Shown piece after piece: positions 14,099 to 14,732 of a stretch of 14,732 nt of DNA. The stretch is from Bdellovibrionales bacterium. GTDB taxonomy: Bacteria > Bdellovibrionota > Bacteriovoracia > Bacteriovoracales > Bacteriovoracaceae. The number at the start of each line of letters is the position of its first letter. Position 1 is the stretch's first letter. Where the stretch lies: the NCBI GenBank assembly GCA_023250775.1, contig JAHFAA010000032.1, positions 1 through 14,732 on the forward strand. Direction: 5' to 3'. A program made the translations under genes and the position numbers. The notes beneath the pieces are model-generated. The model made no database searches. It saw only the letters and a list, made by a program, of their open reading frames with translations, and was not told the origin of the DNA.

Positions 14099-14732
14099 GT
14101 ATCCTCCACTCGTTTGATATTAATTTGAGCGCGTTCCTCTAAAAAATAAAACCACCACCATTTTGACCATTGCCCTACAAAATCCTTTAGAATCAGGTCA
14201 TCAAAATAGAGACTCTTCGAAATCCCGGGGCCTGGTGAAAAACTAAGCAGTGTTCTGGCAGATTTTTGATCCTCATGCAATATAATTGAATGATTGCGTG
14301 AATATGTTTTCCAATTTTGAAGATATTGGGAGAATTTCTTGCTCACTTCCTGAGTCTGGTACCAATGCCACTGTTGCCCCCAAAATAATTCCGAACGAAG
14401 AGTTTTTTTGGCCAAGTCGGCGACCTCATTTTCAGTTTTTAAACGATTGTGAAGTCTAAGCCATTGGATCATGCGCAGAACGAGGTCAAAAGGGTAAGCT
14501 GTTTGCGCAAAAAAAAGTGCTTCTTCTTTCAAATTTTCCATTTCCCAAAATGTATCTCGGGACTGCATCCCGAGCTCATCAATCATGACTTGTTGAAAAT
14601 AGTTTCCAATACGAGAAGAGAGCTGGGATTTATTGGCAAATCGCTGAGAGAACTTTAATTTTTGCGGATGAGTAACTTTTCTTGAAGAATAGACCGAGGC
14701 CGAGACACTTTTGGGAAAATGATAGACCAACC
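14062..14732 (-). CDS. Unrecognised protein, 5' end cut by window edge
   Basis: At least 222 residues are visible and I recognise no family. The first in-window start would be a TTG at 14730, almost at the edge, so the gene most likely begins outside. The protein is basic, with several helix-like segments (about residues 60-115) and an unusual richness in tryptophan, including WGQQWHWYQ (117-125) and GQWSKWWWFYFLEE (186-199). No signal peptide or clear membrane span is seen. The 3' end overlaps the HTH/V4R-like gene by 37 bases, so the two are probably one transcription unit and may act in the same pathway. Confidence 0.55.
   Translation of the reverse strand, partial: LVYHFPKSVSASVYSSRKVTHPQKLKFSQRFANKSQLSSRIGNYFQQVMIDELGMQSRDTFWEMENLKEEALFFAQTAYPFDLVLRMIQWLRLHNRLKTENEVADLAKKTLRSELFWGQQWHWYQTQEVSKKFSQYLQNWKTYSRNHSIILHEDQKSARTLLSFSPGPGISKSLYFDDLILKDFVGQWSKWWWFYFLEERAQINIKRVEDTWNLKISMNKLH
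14103..14107 (-). promoter_or_regulatory. Ribosome binding site supporting the TTG start of the HTH/V4R-like gene
   Basis: Minus-strand GGAGG lies four bases before the TTG at 14098, inside the upstream coding region. The next Met codon in frame (at 14023) has no comparable site and would cut into the predicted helix-turn-helix. Confidence 0.6.

Noticed and set aside
1..14732. CRISPR array, tRNA, rRNA, insertion sequence or prophage genes
   Set aside because: No regularly spaced repeat series, cloverleaf-like segment, rRNA stretch, transposase or integrase motif was seen on reading both strands.

Overview
The window looks like chromosomal DNA from a Gram-negative, diderm bacterium. The evidence is an inner-membrane MCE/Mla-type lipid transporter, a large lipoprotein protease and four further proteins with Sec-type signal peptides. 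The style of the genes (several TTG starts with strong GGAGG sites, many unrecognised exported proteins, small signalling proteins) would suit the Bdellovibrionota or a related delta-type lineage. That placement is an inference and no marker gene settles it.

Layout. Bases 1-178 hold the last 58 codons of a cytosine-C5 DNA methyltransferase. Converging on it is a 1053-residue subtilisin-like (S8) lipoprotein protease (189-3350, minus). A 216-base divergent promoter region with four TTGTAA-type boxes separates the protease from a compact plus-strand operon: an MlaE-type permease, an MlaF-position ABC protein whose catalytic motifs are nearly all lost, and an MlaD/MCE protein (3567-5925). The three genes overlap in series. 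The MCE gene and an unrecognised 675-residue exported protein (minus) end in the same TTAA.

The central part (8144-11313, all minus) encodes exported proteins. A 561-residue protein resembling the BPI/LBP (TULIP) lipid-binding fold is followed after 20 bases by a 186-residue exported protein of unknown function. Upstream lies a separate 242-residue exported protein, closed off by a good intrinsic terminator. The TULIP-like protein and the MCE operon could both handle lipids in the envelope, but they are about 3 kb apart on opposite strands.

The right part (11619-14732) looks visibly richer in A and T and encodes predicted cytoplasmic signalling-type proteins. These are a minimal histidine kinase without a sensor domain, a protein with some LuxI/FeeM-type N-acyltransferase features, a putative HTH plus V4R-like ligand-binding regulator, and an unrecognised protein cut by the window edge whose gene overlaps the regulator gene. 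No tRNA, rRNA, CRISPR array, transposase or phage gene was seen.

The strongest points for follow-up are the apparent pseudo-ATPase in the MCE transporter, the BPI-like secreted protein, and the acyltransferase-like/V4R-like pair.
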